NCBI GenBank assembly: GCA_033961575.1
Contig: CM066732.1
Coordinates: 93,921,187-93,985,186 of the forward strand
Source of the DNA: Aselliscus stoliczkanus
Taxonomy: Eukaryota > Chordata > Mammalia > Chiroptera > Hipposideridae
Length of the DNA: 64,000 bases
Direction of reading: 5' to 3'
The translations under genes were made by a program, and so were the position numbers. The first letter of the stretch is position 1, and each line of letters starts with the position of its first letter. Shown here piece after piece: positions 48,248-59,652 of the stretch. A model generated the notes under the pieces. The model worked only from the letters and a program-made list of their open reading frames with translations, searched no databases and was not told the DNA's origin.

Positions 48248-48249
<2 letters not shown>
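46590..48249. other. Unique non-coding DNA
   Basis: AT-rich, with no gene or repeat recognised. Confidence 0.4.

Positions 48250-48293
<44 letters not shown>
48250..48293 (+). repeat. (GT)n microsatellite
   Basis: About 21 uninterrupted GT units. Confidence 0.97.
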
Positions 48294-48294
<1 letters not shown>

Positions 48295-49099
48295 TGCACA
48301 TATCTGCATGCATCTGCTGAGCTGGCAGACTGGAAGGTCCACTGTGTATTGGGAAGAAGAAAATACCACTTGGTAATAACAGATTTGGTAGGAAGACTTC
48401 CTCTTCTTTAAGAATAAAAAGGAGGAACTGTGTTCCATATTAAAAGAATGGTATGTATAATTACCATCCCAGTTGTAAATAAAAATACTCCACCGTGGTT
48501 AGGAGAAGGAGCCTCATAGTCTTGAGCCTCCAAAAGAAACAAAACTCCATGGTATCAGATGCCCCTTTCTTTCAAGGACAACTGCCCAGGGACCACAGAA
48601 ACGGAAGCTTGTCCTTAGGAGCTCATTTCCATTCCCAAGGTTGATTCTAATAATCGGAATTTGTAGTCCAAGACAGTGACTTTTCTGTCAGGCTGTCACC
48701 CAGGACCAGAGGCTATCATTCAGAAGAAGCACCCAGAAGCCATGTGCTCTATGATCCACCTGGTTCCCTTTCAGCCAATTTCATATTGAATTCCTCTCAG
48801 CATGACTGCCAATTGCAATTACATCCCCTCCAATCTTCAGTTCCCACAGTTCCAGCAGGAGTGTGGTGGTGCTGATGCACATCCCTCCTCATCAGGTGTG
48901 TAAACTGGCCTCTGGCCCTCCACGCCCATCTTCGCCACAACACCGATGCACGCAGGTTGTGGCATTCTATATCCATCATAGACTGGGTGTCTCTTGGCAA
49001 TTTAATCCAAAAACAATCATGACCACCTGCTGTGTTCTGGAAACTGTGCTGGATGCTGGAGAGACCATGTGAAGATAGGCGGCTCCTTCCTGCACGAAA
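48294..49099. other. Unique non-coding DNA
   Basis: Open frames on both strands at 48797-49108 have no recognisable content. Confidence 0.4.
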
Positions 49100-49320
49100 G
49101 CTATTCATTCATTCAGTACAGTTTTTCTTGTTGTTGTTGCTGGGGTTTTTTTTGTGTGTGGTTTTTTTTTTGGTGTGCTTTCCATGTACCAGACAGAGTT
49201 CTAGCTGCTGAAGAACACAGCATGAAAAAAACAGAAAAATTTGATGTCCTCATAGAGCTTACATTTCAGTGAGGGAAAAGAGACAATAAACAACAAATAA
49301 GTAAATAAGTAAAATATATC
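49100..49320 (-). repeat. L2 3' end
   Basis: 'ctattcattcattcagtacag', 'ctttccatgtaccagacagag', 'gtcctcatagagcttacattt' and 'gagacaataaacaacaaataa' are the complement of the L2 end. A T/G-rich patch at 49125-49175 is an expansion within it. Confidence 0.8.
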
Positions 49321-49339
49321 AGGTAGGGATAGTCTTCTT

Positions 49340-49525
49340 TTATTATTATTATTATTAGTTACAGGTGTACAAAACAATGCAATAGTTATCTTTTTCACTC
49401 CTTACAAAGTGACTCCCCCCAACCCCTCCTCCCTCCACTGCCTCCCCACCCCCGATATCATACATATCTGTTACAATTCCATTGAGTACATCCCCACACT
49501 ATATGGGACAGTCTTTTTGATGCAT
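49340..49525 (-). mobile_element. L1 3' UTR end, antisense
   Basis: An (ATT)n patch at 49340-49359 precedes 'gttacaggtgtacaaaacaat', the complement of an L1 3' terminus. The following C-rich stretch (49410-49455) and 'cattgagtacatcccc' are consistent with a minus-strand L1 UTR. Confidence 0.6.
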
Positions 49526-49566
49526 CAGTTTGGTTGGACTATAGTCCCGAATTATATAATCAAACA

Positions 49567-49885
49567 CTAATCTGGATGTTCCTGTGAAGACCTTTTGTAT
49601 TGTAGATATAAAGTCCATAATCAGTTTAAGGGAGATTATCCTAGAGAAAGTGGGAGGGCCTGATTCATTCTGCTGAAAGGCCTTAAAAGCAGGGCTGCTT
49701 CCCCTGAGAGTAGAAGTACATTGGTGGACAGTGGCTTGCAGCCCATGCCCTTCCTGTTGACCTGTCCTATGGATATAGGGTTTACTTAAGCAGCCCCCAT
49801 GACGGCATGGGCCAATTCCTTGCAGTAAACCTCTTTATATTTTCTATTGCTTCAGCTTCTCTGGTTAAATCCTGATTGATGCACT
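49567..49885 (+). mobile_element. ERV LTR, 3' portion
   Basis: 'gtgaagaccttttgtattg', 'gggagattatcctagag', 'gctgaaaggccttaaaagcag', 'gggccaattccttgcagtaaa' and a terminal 'aatcctgattgatgca' match a common mammalian ERV-type LTR with its polyadenylation region. Subfamily not assigned. Confidence 0.6.
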
Positions 49886-50089
49886 TCTAGAAGAAAAATA
49901 AAGCAGGCAAAGGGATAAAGCTGGTTGGGGACATGGAAATATAGACAATTAAAATGGCACTTAACACCCGATACCACAGAGTTATGGACAAAAAGCTACA
50001 GTAACAGGGTAGAAGCGGTGATTATTTTACTAATATAGGAAATTTTGCTTTGGAGAAAGGAGTGTAACGCAAATACTGTGGGATTTAGG
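49886..50089. other. Unique DNA
   Basis: Nothing recognised. Confidence 0.4.
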
Positions 50090-50245
50090 CAGGATACTTG
50101 CTTTATCTGAGCCGTTTTCAATTTTTTAATGTCTAAGATAGTAATGCCAACTTTATATGATCATCAGTATAAATAAGATGTACTGCAGTATTATATAGAA
50201 AGCACCTAGCACCATGCCTGGAAAATAATAAACTCTATTCTCTTT
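50090..50245 (+). repeat. MIR tail half
   Basis: 'taagatagtaatgccaactt' followed by 'aaagcacctagcaccatgcctgg' and 'aataataaactct' matches the MIR 3' half. Confidence 0.65.
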
Positions 50246-51089
50246 CTTTGTTTTTAGATCCCCTCCTCACTAATAACAAAAATTTATCTAATGTGTGAAT
50301 ATCATGGCAATTCAGCATTATCTTGTCATTATATATTTTCCCATGAGCCTATGGCTAACCCATACCTGAGGTAAACAGGTAGCGAAGTCTGTTTGATGCA
50401 TGCATTTATTGGAAAAAGGCAGGTTGATAAGCCTGAGAAGATAGTGAACTGGGAATTACATATTAATGGTGAATTAGGCTTCTCTGTAGAAACCAGTCTA
50501 CTGCATTTTTCTCCTATTACCTTATTAACTCTGTAGAAAACTTCCTAGCTTCTCTTTAAACATCTTCAAAATAATCAAAGTTGCATCATTTAATTCTGTT
50601 CCTTTAAGGTTTCAGCTCAGATCTTCTTGTGCATGGCTTCTCGTTGACAAAGAACTCCTCTTGACAGTTGATAGGGAGAAAAGAAATGAAGATGAATGTT
50701 CTTCTGTAGGATATATTTCAAAGTGTAGTGGCCAGGCAAGGGAAATTACTACCTGTCATTTTTGTGCACATTTGGCAATGGAAAAAAAAAAAAAAAGCAC
50801 GGGAGAGCAATACTGTGCTGGAAATAGTCCCCATTCTTATGCACAGCCCTCTTTTCTCTGGTTAACTGAACAGGAAACCATGTTTGCTGGGATGTTCTGT
50901 CCCTGAGTAAGGTGGTGTGGTACCCATTGCTGTTTATTTGGAATAGGATGAACTTCCACCTTCCTGGTGTCTTTCAGGGGTGTTTTCAATAAAAAAGGGC
51001 ATCTGAGGCAGAAGTTGCTGCTTCCAGCTCAGCATTATCATTGAATGGCAAGGGGTTGGTTACAGCCCCCCGTTTTCTTAAAATAAAAA
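50246..51089. other. Unique DNA with an A-run
   Basis: 15 A's lie at 50782-50796 without upstream SINE or gene features. Nothing else recognised. Confidence 0.4.
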
Positions 51090-51190
51090 AAGGCTAGAAT
51101 GAGTCTTCTTCACTCCATGCACATTTTGGTGCCTACTAGGTGCTAACCAAAGTCCTGGTGTTAGGGACACATCAGTGAATAAGTCAGACA
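51090..51190 (-). repeat. L2 3' fragment
   Basis: 'ggtgcctactaggtgctaacc' followed by 'ggacacatcagtgaataagtc' is the complement of L2. Confidence 0.55.
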
Positions 51191-52469
51191 AGCGCTTTTT
51201 TTCATGTAGGTAACTTTACTAAGTGGAACAAATAATATTTATTAAGTGCTTACTACATGCAAATTCTCTGTCTAGGTAATCAAATGTGGAGTAGTCCAAC
51301 AAGAGGTAAGCAGTGATTTCTCTGCAGGTGGGAGGAGGCTTGAAATGGAGAGCCTGACACAAGGGGAAATGAGGGAAATGGTGATCTAGCTGAAGGTGTC
51401 CACAGAGCCCCAGACAGTTTGTGGTCACAGCGAAAAGGGTGGGTGAGAGCAAGCCTTTGAGGAGCTGGAGATGGGGTAGAATAGTGAGGCAGAATTCAGT
51501 CTTGGGGACACAAGACCCAGGTACTTGCATCAGGTGCTTAAGGAGCTGAAGAAACAACTAGAACTGTAGTACTAGATCCGGTGCCTGATGCACAGTAAGA
51601 GCGCAATAAACATTTGCTCAATAAGTAAAAGGACAGAATAAAAATTACAATAAATGTGATTGATATTCAGAGCAGAACCACCGAACTAGAGCTTGGGAGT
51701 CATCTCATTAGGGTCTGAATTTCATCCAGAGCTTTGGGGAGACCTGTGGTTGGCAGTGGAAGTCAACTGAGTCCATTATGGAGATTAGTGATGTTGTGGG
51801 AAGGCTGGTTTTGACTGGAGTGACATCTGGCCCACTCTTGGGTTTAACAGGCACCTCCACTCCCACCCTGCCTGGATATACCAGTGGCACTGGATAGTTT
51901 GAAGGGCAGTGATGATGGTAGCAGCACCATTTTCAGTCCGATCTGCTATTCCTGCTTCCGCTTTACAATATAGCCCCAGATGAACTGGAGAAGATTTGGA
52001 GATTTTTGGGCAAAGCTAGAGTCTGCTGAAGCCTAATTTAGCTTCTGTATTAATTTTGCTAATTGGGTCAGCTTCTCCTGCCCATCTCTGAGAAATCTAC
52101 TTAACTTTGGGTCAGGAAAAAAAAGTAATACCTATAAACATATCTATATCTAGATTTAGTTGTATCGGATTAATCTGTGGTGCTGACTCTGGAGAAATTT
52201 GGCAGGAAGAGCATGGTGAGCAGCTGACAGGAGGTGAGCTCTGAGGCCAGGGAAGAGGCTGTGCTTTCCATTATTTACACTGCCCCTTAGCATGGGTAAC
52301 TCCAGGTCAATGCATGTTATAGAAAGGCAGAAGGAAATAAAGGGTGGATTCCACACCAGCTGAGGGCTAGGAGAGGTACTGGCATTATCCGGAGCTCCTC
52401 CCCTGGCAGATCATTGGCACAGGCTGGGGCAAAGGGGATAATACCTACAGAAGTCATAGTTACTGAAGA
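51191..52469. other. Mostly unique DNA
   Basis: Short L2/MIR-tail matches are at about 51225-51290 ('aatatttattaagtgcttac') and 51585-51625 ('gatgcacagtaagagcgcaat'). Nothing else recognised. Confidence 0.4.
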
Positions 52470-52515
52470 TTTTCTTTGTGTGGACCCTGTGCTACATGCT
52501 GACATACATGATCTC
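52470..52515 (-). repeat. MIR fragment, left part of a split copy
   Basis: 'gtggaccctgtgctacatgc' and 'tgacatacatgatctcact' are the complement of MIR and continue at 52860 beyond the Ves-like SINE. Confidence 0.65.
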
Positions 52516-52854
52516 ACTTTTTTGTTTTTCCCCCATGTGGGAGTTGAACCAGCAACCTTGCTGTTAAGAGCGCACACTCTATCTCCACTGAGCCATCCGG
52601 GCTGCAGCTCAGCTCAAGGTGCCAAGTTCAATCCCAGCTGTGGGTGGGCATAGCCACCATCGAACAGGCAATCTTGTCATTAGAAGCACATGTTCTCACC
52701 AGCTGAGCCATCCTGTCACCTGTTGGCAGCTCAGCGGCAGCTCAGCTCAGGTACACCTCACGGGCCCATGTGGGAATCGAACCAGCAACCCTGTTGCTCA
52801 GAGCTCATGCTCCTAAGCAAATTCTTAACCAACTGAGCCACTCAACCAGCCTCT
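52516..52854 (-). mobile_element. Composite Ves-like bat SINE with three tRNA-like units
   Basis: Read on the minus strand, three tRNA-like modules follow each other. The first has head 'ggctggttgagtggctcag' and B box 'ggttcgattcc' (about 52770-52854). The second has 'ggatggctcagctggtgaga' and B-box-like 'tgttcgatgg' (about 52655-52715). The third has 'cggatggctcagtggag' and B-box-like 'ggttcaactcc' (about 52535-52605). The A-rich end is short, near 52519-52530. The family name is by recall of bat Ves SINEs. It interrupts a MIR. Confidence 0.75.
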
Positions 52855-52859
52855 TATTA

Positions 52860-53075
52860 TCTTTTTGTCACATAGCCCTGGAAGGTATGTATTTTTATCC
52901 CTGGTTTTCAAATGAGGAAACGGAGTTTTAACAAGATCAGCTCACTTATCTAAGAAGTATGCCTACCACATCTTATGTGCTCCATGAATAGTTCTTAAGG
53001 GAACAAATGAATGACTAAGGCTGCACAGCTGCGAGGTGGCAGATCTGAGATTCGTGTTCAGGCTGAATCAAAGAC
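52860..53075 (-). repeat. MIR fragment, right part of a split copy
   Basis: 'catagccctggaaggtatgt', 'ttttcaaatgaggaaacgga' and 'gctgcacagctgcgaggtgg' are the complement of MIR. About 45 bp of extra sequence lies near 52962-53010. Confidence 0.7.
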
Positions 53076-54769
53076 AGGTTCCTTACTGGTATTATTCCTC
53101 AAGAGTTTTGCTTTTTGCAGACAGCAAGGAGGCTACCAGAGTGATGTTTAGCAGCTCTGTTTCTAGGCAGGGGACTGTCTGTCTTCTCCCTTAAGTAAAC
53201 CCAGCTGCCAGAATACACTGGTGGAGTTATGTTAGCAACCAGGAGTAGCCAGCTGCCTACTGGTTATCTACATGAAGGAATGCTGTTTTGCTATTTCCCT
53301 CTGACTGATACTGAAGCAGAAATGGGGAAGGACTCCAAGTACAACATACCGTGCAGAGGGATGGGGGTACCCTCACAGGATCACATTGAGAAGCTGCCGA
53401 GCACATGCTGAAATCATTCTTCTGATGGATCACAAGTACTTTCTCACCCGAAGCCAGTGGCCACGTCTGCTGGGCACACACTGTGGTCAGCCTGAGTTGA
53501 TGTCCCCCATAAGTGGGTCCACAGCAGGAATCCAAAAGCCACTTCCCCTGGGAAAGTGGAGTCATTTGTTCACATAACATACATTTTTAAAAAATCAAGA
53601 GACAAAGACTGCTGGCTGGAGATGTGCCTTTAGAGACGTGCTCCCAGGAGGCCTTTTGTAGATGAGCCCTGTGATTCCAGGAACAGGAAGAGCATGGCAC
53701 AGCCTTCACCCCAGAGCTTACACCTCGGGTCCAGCTTTTCCTGCGTGTGGATTGATCAGGCTGTGAGGTTAAGAATCAATCTTTTAGGTAAGTCCTGTTC
53801 TGCAGTGAGGGCATTGTGTCAAAATGAGGAGGTGAGCCTTTTATTGGTTCCTCCTATTTCCCCTAGAAAGGACATTTGGGGAAAAGAGGGATCACTTTTT
53901 CTGCTTTCACTATGATGTTCTGGTTTAGAAAAATCAGAAGACTGATGAGTCATTTCTCTGAAATGAGACTCAGAAAGACCTGCCTATAAAGGAACCCTCT
54001 CACTTAGGGGATTGGAAGACAGGGAAAGTGGCAGATCCTGGCTGAGGGGCCTGGGGAAACCTAAACAGGCAGAGGAGAGGTCCAAGTAGCAACAGGCTCT
54101 GGCCCAGGGACATCCCAGAAATGACAAGGGGCCCAAGGGAACAGACACTATTGTTTCAAAAAAATGTACCTGATGATCTAATTTGGGGCAGATGTGATTT
54201 CAAGATGCTACTCATCACCGATCTGTCCCTTAAGCTCACGGCCAGACATGATGATTAGTGAACGCAGGCCAGAGTTCTCTTTGTTTTAGTCTTCAGCCAT
54301 TTTGTCTGAACTTTCTCTGAGGCACTAATCAAGCTTCTTTAGATGACTGAGAAAATCATCACCTACCAGTGTCCAAATATCTGAAGCCATGCTTGCCATC
54401 TACTGTTTCCTGGGCCCTCTGATCTATTTCACCCACTCACAGGGTCTTCATATTCAAATGTCTTTCAGAACTAAATCCATAGTCCAGATCTTGAAAGATC
54501 AGCCCCTGAATGAACCACCGACAGTTGAAACTCGGTATGCACAACGCAGGCTCACAGTCTTTTAAAACACACTTCTCCTACATTCCCTCTATTGGGAAAT
54601 GGTACCACTTGCCTAGAATTCAAGTCTGAAGTAAACCCCAGCGAACTCCTCCTCCTCCTCCCTCACTCCTATGTCCAATCAGTCATGAAGGCATGATGGA
54701 TTTTAACTCATTAGTATCTCCTGACCTATCTCCTCATGTTCAGTAACTAGTCCCTAAGTTCAGGCCCTC
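53076..54769. other. Unique non-coding DNA
   Basis: Opposing open frames at 53257-53580 and 53386-53577 have no recognisable content. A short (CTC)n patch is at 54645-54662. No gene seen. Confidence 0.4.
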
Positions 54770-55160
54770 ATTATTAAAAAAATCTGAAGGACCTGGACTA
54801 GTGTAGTGGCTTCCTAAATGATCTCTCTCCAGCTCTTCCACATGATCAGTCAGGATGAGTTTTCTGAATCTCAGCCTTCATGTCGTTCCTCTGTTGACTG
54901 ATTTGCTTTTTTGCATAGCATTTAAAGTTTGTCATGCTTAAGTCCCTGCTTCTTCCTCAGATTCATTTCCTGCCTCTCCCCCATGGGTTCCCATGGCTCC
55001 TATGTTCCACCTGACTCAGTCATCCCCCAATGTGACAAGCTCCCAGATATCTCCATGACTTTCTAAACCTGGTCCCTTTTCTGTTGGCACAAATCAATTC
55101 TTTCATGAAGACTGATCTCATCTCCAGGTATAGCCTTCCTGACCATTTTTGCAACACCAC
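54770..55160 (+). repeat. L2 fragment
   Basis: 'gtggcttcctaaatgatctct', 'agcatttaaagtttgtcatg' and the later 'gactgatctcatctccagg' plus 'tagccttcctgacc' follow the L2 3' region. Confidence 0.6.
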
Positions 55161-55164
55161 AATA

Positions 55165-55595
55165 CTTCTGACACCAAATGTGGGGCAATTTCCAACCCCC
55201 CCCATACCAACCTATTCCCCACCTTTTCAGGCACCAACTGGGTGTCCTATAATTCAATTCAATTCTGACACCAACTACCTGGAGTTACTGCAGACTCCAC
55301 AAGTTAAGGGCACAGTCTCATAAGACTGCCCTTACTTCAGAATCAATTGCAAGTCATCAGACTACTGTATTTCTGACCAATCAGTCATTAATTGGAACTT
55401 CACATGACCCTCACCCCGCTTTAGGTTCCATAGCTTGTTAGAATGGCTCACAGAACTCAGGAACAGTTTACTTACTATTACTGGTTTATTAGGAAGGATA
55501 CAACTCAGGAATAGCTAAGTGAAAGAGATGCATAGGGCAAGGTATGGGGTCAGGGGCAGAGAGCGCCCATGTCCTCTCTGGGCATGCTCAAAAAC
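55165..55595 (+). mobile_element. ERVL-class LTR, MER21-like, 3'-truncated
   Basis: 'ccaactgggtgtcctataatt', 'caagttaagggcacagtctca', 'tttattaggaaggatacaact' and 'cagggcaaggtatggg'-like sequence align in order with the copy at 21336-22037. It stops near 'tctgggcatgctca', lacking the last third. Confidence 0.7.
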
Positions 55596-56508
55596 ATGCT
55601 AATGGAATGAGTGCAAGGAGTAAATAAACTCTCTCTACTGGCCAGATGGAAAAGAGCAGCTTTTTCTTTTTAACATTGTTGCATTTTCTCTTGAAAAGTC
55701 CTGACCAAATAACACTATGGACTTGTTCACTTTGAAAATCAACCTTTGCTCCTTTCTACCGGCATTTCTGCTTCAAAGCCAACCCTTTGACCTAGTTGCC
55801 AGAGAATTTGGAATCAGATTCTTCTATAGCTATGTCGGAGCACATGTGTGCTGAACATTTAGGGACAAAGTTTTCTCTTACAATAGCAAAGGACCTGTGT
55901 TTTGAAAAGACATTCATTGAATTGCTTCCCCCACCAGACTCCTCTCCCACCCTGTGACTCTTTGTTACAGAAAACAGTGTTCAAAAGAGGATATCGCTAA
56001 AAGTAAAGAGATGGGAAAAACACCAGCCTGCTGCTACAGCCACATAGTCTTTGTCCCTGTAGCTTGTTTTTAGAGATTTCTGCGAAGAAGACTGTACAGT
56101 GAGCGATTTTCTGAATGGTAAGGACTAAATGTTAGATCCTTTCCTCTGGAGCTGTTTTATGGGAATCTGGAAACTAGTGGGCCACTGTAGCATTCCTATA
56201 ACCTCAAAGCAAGGGGAAATGATTTTAAGTATTAAATATCAAGAAAGTGCTTTGTTTATAAGTTAATCATAATACTGAAGGCCTGCAAGAAGGATTTGGA
56301 ACTTCCTATAATCCAAAGCTCTGCGACAGGGGCCCAGTGGCATGGCAGGAGGTAGGCGGAGAAGCTATTCAGTTGAGGTGGCCCTCCTTCCCTCAGTCAC
56401 TTCTCTTCCCAACTCTTCAAGAAAAGCCTGAGAACAGAGAGGTTGGTTCTTTCTGTGCCTCAATGAACAAACAAACTTAGGAAACAGCCCCAGGCCAAGC
56501 AGTAGAAA
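55596..56508. other. Unique non-coding DNA
   Basis: Nothing recognised. Confidence 0.4.
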
Positions 56509-57051
56509 ATGTTAGCAGAAACAAAGGAAAGGAAACAATCAACATCCATGGTTGGATTGGACCCATGCGACAGCCATATGGCGGAGCCAAGACAAAAGAA
56601 GAAATTGCTTTTTTGCTTTTTTTCTCTCTCTCTTTTTTTGATGTCTGTAAGTTCTGTCAGAAAACAATCTTCTATTCTCTTTGGTGCCAGCTGCGGTTCT
56701 TTCTGTTTGTTTTCTTCAATGGCTTTCTCCTATTTAGCTATTTGTGCCGCTTTTCCTAAATGCCTGCTACCCCACTCATGCCAGGCTCTTGCTGATGCCC
56801 TCACTTACATAAGCCTGGTAATTGGTTTTAAATCTGGTCTGAACACCCTACCCACACCCCAAAAGTGGGGTGTGCCCCCAGCTGCCTGCGGTTATCCAAG
56901 AGTCTACTACAAGGGAGCGTTGCCTCGTTTGAGAAGACAAAATAAAAGCCGCTTGGCTCAGTGTACGATTCTGAAGGAAATAGCTGGGCTGGGTGACTCA
57001 AAGAGTTTGCATTTTCTGGCCACTGCTTTCATAACAAAAGCACCATTTTAG
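56509..57051 (+). other. 180-codon open frame, probably not a gene
   Basis: The frame opens at ATG 56509 and ends at 57049-57051. It has a Cys-, Ser- and Leu-rich hydrophobic middle (about residues 33-107) encoded by a T-rich DNA stretch (56605-56750), and an AATAAA lies inside it at 56940. No homology, signal peptide or neighbouring gene supports it. A chance frame in T-rich DNA is the simplest reading. Confidence 0.2.
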
Positions 57052-57511
57052 CCACCTGAACTTAGCTGACTTCGGTTTGTTATTAGGAAGGCTTATGGGG
57101 CTTAAGTGGAAACAAAGGGCTCATCTGTGTTTGCTCAGATGAGAGAGGAGTGTGCACCCTGGTAGATCCAGTCCAGGGTCAGCCATCATATGGAGCAACA
57201 GTAAATCATACCCTTCCTGAGCAGCTGCAAACCCAGATACCCAAATTCGAGACAGTCACCCATCAAGTGGCACTACTATGACCAGACATTCCTATTTGAT
57301 TGAAGGGTGTTGTATTTCACATTCTTTTACTCACAAAAACATCCCAGATCAATCTCCTTTATTTCCCCAACGGCCACCTGGAATACCTCAGTGCTTTCCA
57401 AATATTCAGCATCTCTGAATCACTTAATAAACATTTAGTGCATTAATAGCCTACCAATTTTAAGTGAACTTTAATATATGAACATTTTCAAGTAATAAAA
57501 TAACATCAAAA
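57052..57511. other. Unique non-coding DNA
   Basis: AT-rich at 57430-57511. Nothing recognised. Confidence 0.4.
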
Positions 57512-58012
57512 TTTTTTTATCAAAAATAGTTTTTATTTTATGATCTTTTACCAAGGAATTTTTGTCCAGCTGAAGGACAATAATGTTGTCTTGAGTCTTA
57601 TGTCTTCCTGATGTTCTCATATGAGTCTTATGGGATGATTTTTTACTGGAGGGTTTAGAACTTCTTCAGATCATGGATTGGTAAGAGTATCACCCTTCCA
57701 AGCTGAAAAGTAGAATGATTCAACCTAGAAAATAGTGCCAATAACTTTGGAATACATTGTTTGCTTGTGTTTGCCCCAAAGAGTGCCATCATCTGTTGCG
57801 GCATTTGGATGTGGTGTTCGAAAGGTCCAGTGGAGCCATTAACTCTGTTTTCTGAAGAGGGAACAAAATCTTCGGGCTCTGGGGAAGCATCTTTGGGCAA
57901 TGGAGCCCTGGCCCTCATGGTGGGCCTTCTTAAGAAATCTCAACTACATGTCTTCAATCTTAATCCTGAACCTTGGCTTCGAAAGGCAGATTTAGAAGGT
58001 TCACTATCCTGA
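57512..58012 (-). pseudogene. Coding-like retro fragment of unidentified gene
   Basis: On the minus strand, one frame runs from about 58009 to the stop at 57655-57657. It encodes roughly 118 codons with a single internal stop near 57940. The composition is protein-like (acidic/proline 'DASPEPEDFVPSSENR', then 'GSTGPFEHHIQMPQQ'). Downstream lie a UTR-like stretch, an AATAAA at 57532-57537 (complement) and a short T-run at 57512-57518 that could be a residual A tail. No target-site duplication was found and I could not identify the parent gene. An exon of an unknown gene or a chance frame remain possible. Confidence 0.35.
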
Positions 58013-58885
58013 GTATATTACCTGCTATGTTATTTCTTTAGGTCCCTTGAAATCAGCATTACTCTTCATTGACATTGTAGTCATGAAACAATATTTTTTA
58101 TCTCACTCCTCATTTCAAAAATGTGAATGAGTATTTTTCTCCTCAACAGCAGAATATTTAAGTAGAAAAATATTAAGTAGAAAAATATTCAGCAGGAAAA
58201 AGTACCGTTTAAGCCGACATTCATTTCTTTGAACAGTGCTCTCAAAATAAGTACATTCAGTGCCTGAAAGTTAATAGTATTGAATAGTCTCACCATTGCT
58301 ATCAACACTAAATAAAGATCATGAGATTGTTTTCTTGGCCAGTGATTATTCTCTGTGAATAACATGCAGGCAGCCATTCAGGAGCCACTGTTCTTCTTCA
58401 AGTAGCTACATCTTCAAATATATACACATATATATCTCACATAAAACAAGAGTCAAGTGAAAAAAGTTCTAATTCTGTAGTCTGGGTTTTCAATGACTAA
58501 AATTACAGATGCTTAGAAAGCACTTACCCCTCATATGAGAGCCCTATACAGCTAAGTGTTGACCATATTTATCATGTCTATGTTTTTATATAATTCTAAT
58601 TAATTGTTCTTCTACAATGTATGCCATAGATATTAGGCAACTCTAATAGGGTCATTTCCAAAGTAATTTTCAATAGTTCATTCTGATTTATTTCTGAACA
58701 TAATAGTAGTCATTGTCTTTGTGGCTGGCTTTATACATTTCTTACCAACAGTGTGAGTTCAGTTTTGTTGTTGTTGTTATGAGGTGTGCAACTGTGAAAG
58801 ACATATCTGTAGTTTAATTTTCTTCCATGCCTTTAGTGAGTAAATGAACCCATTTTAAAGTGGAGAGCATTATTTTGTATTTTCC
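58013..58885. other. Unique AT-rich DNA
   Basis: A short tandem repeat of 'aagtagaaaaatatt' is at 58160-58190. Nothing else recognised. Confidence 0.4.
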
Positions 58886-58995
58886 TTTTTTTTTTTTTTT
58901 TAAGGGCAGTGTTACTGACCCTCATATGTGGGATCCGAACCGGGGCCGCCGGCCTCCCAAGCCAGCTCTCAACCAATATGCCACCCAGCTGGCCC
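58886..58995 (-). mobile_element. tRNA-derived SINE, short form (Rhin-1-like)
   Basis: Head 'ggccagctggg' (diverged), B box 'ggttcggatcc', A tail as T-run 58886-58901. No clear TSD. Ten bases of spacer separate it from the (TA)n run. Confidence 0.88.
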
Positions 58996-59002
58996 TCAAT
59001 AA

Positions 59003-59003
<1 letters not shown>

Positions 59004-59048
<45 letters not shown>
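59004..59048 (+). repeat. (TA)n microsatellite
   Basis: About 22 TA units between two SINEs of the same orientation. Confidence 0.96.
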
Positions 59049-59065
<17 letters not shown>

Positions 59066-59162
59066 TTTGAGGGCAGTGTCACTAGTCCTCATATTTGGGA
59101 CCCGAACCAGGGCCGCCGGCCTCCCAAGCCAGCACCCAACCACCGCACCACTCGGCCGGCCC
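59048..59162 (-). mobile_element. tRNA-derived SINE, short form (Rhin-1-like)
   Basis: Head 'gggccggccg', A box 'tggtgcggtgg', B box variant 'ggttcgggtcc', T-run 59048-59068 as A tail abutting the (TA)n. Confidence 0.9.
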
Positions 59163-59518
59163 TCAAAAAATATTTTTGACGTAAGAATCTAAACTTGGTT
59201 TGGGAAGAGACTGGAATTAAGGATGACTCCAAGGTTTTAAAAACAAATCAAATAAAAATTTTTAAATATATGTGCATCCATTTATATATGTGTATCTGTT
59301 CCTACTTTGTCCATGGGGTTGCCTAACAATAACTTTGATATGTGCAAATTTATATAAACAATTTTGACTCAAAGTAACCCCTGAGAAGCTGCTACTTGAG
59401 ATCACTGCCATATGGCTCAAAGTTCAGTTGTCTGATTCTAGTTTTTGTATGAAATTTTAATTTTAGCTCAGTGCTTTATTGGCAAGGAAAGGTGGAGGAA
59501 GAATAGTTTGTGAAATAT
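59163..59518. other. Unique AT-rich DNA
   Basis: Nothing recognised. Confidence 0.4.
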
Positions 59519-59652
59519 TCTTTTTTTTTTTTTTAAAGATTTTTTTTTTTTTTTTTTTGAGGGCATTGTTACTGGCCCTCATATGTGGGACCCGAACCGG
59601 GGCTGTTGGCTTCCCAAGCCAGCACTTAACCACTGTGCCACTCGGCCGGCCC
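59519..59652 (-). mobile_element. tRNA-derived SINE, short form with long A tail (Rhin-1-like)
   Basis: Head 'gggccggccg', A box 'tggcacagtgg', B box 'ggttcgggtcc'. The tail is two T-runs (59521-59534 and 59540-59558) split by 'aaaga', so the A tail carries a 'tcttt' interruption like the tail of the long copies. Confidence 0.9.

Noticed and set aside
48185..48438. Frames with Cys-Val or Thr-His runs
   Set aside because: They are translation of the GT microsatellite on each strand.
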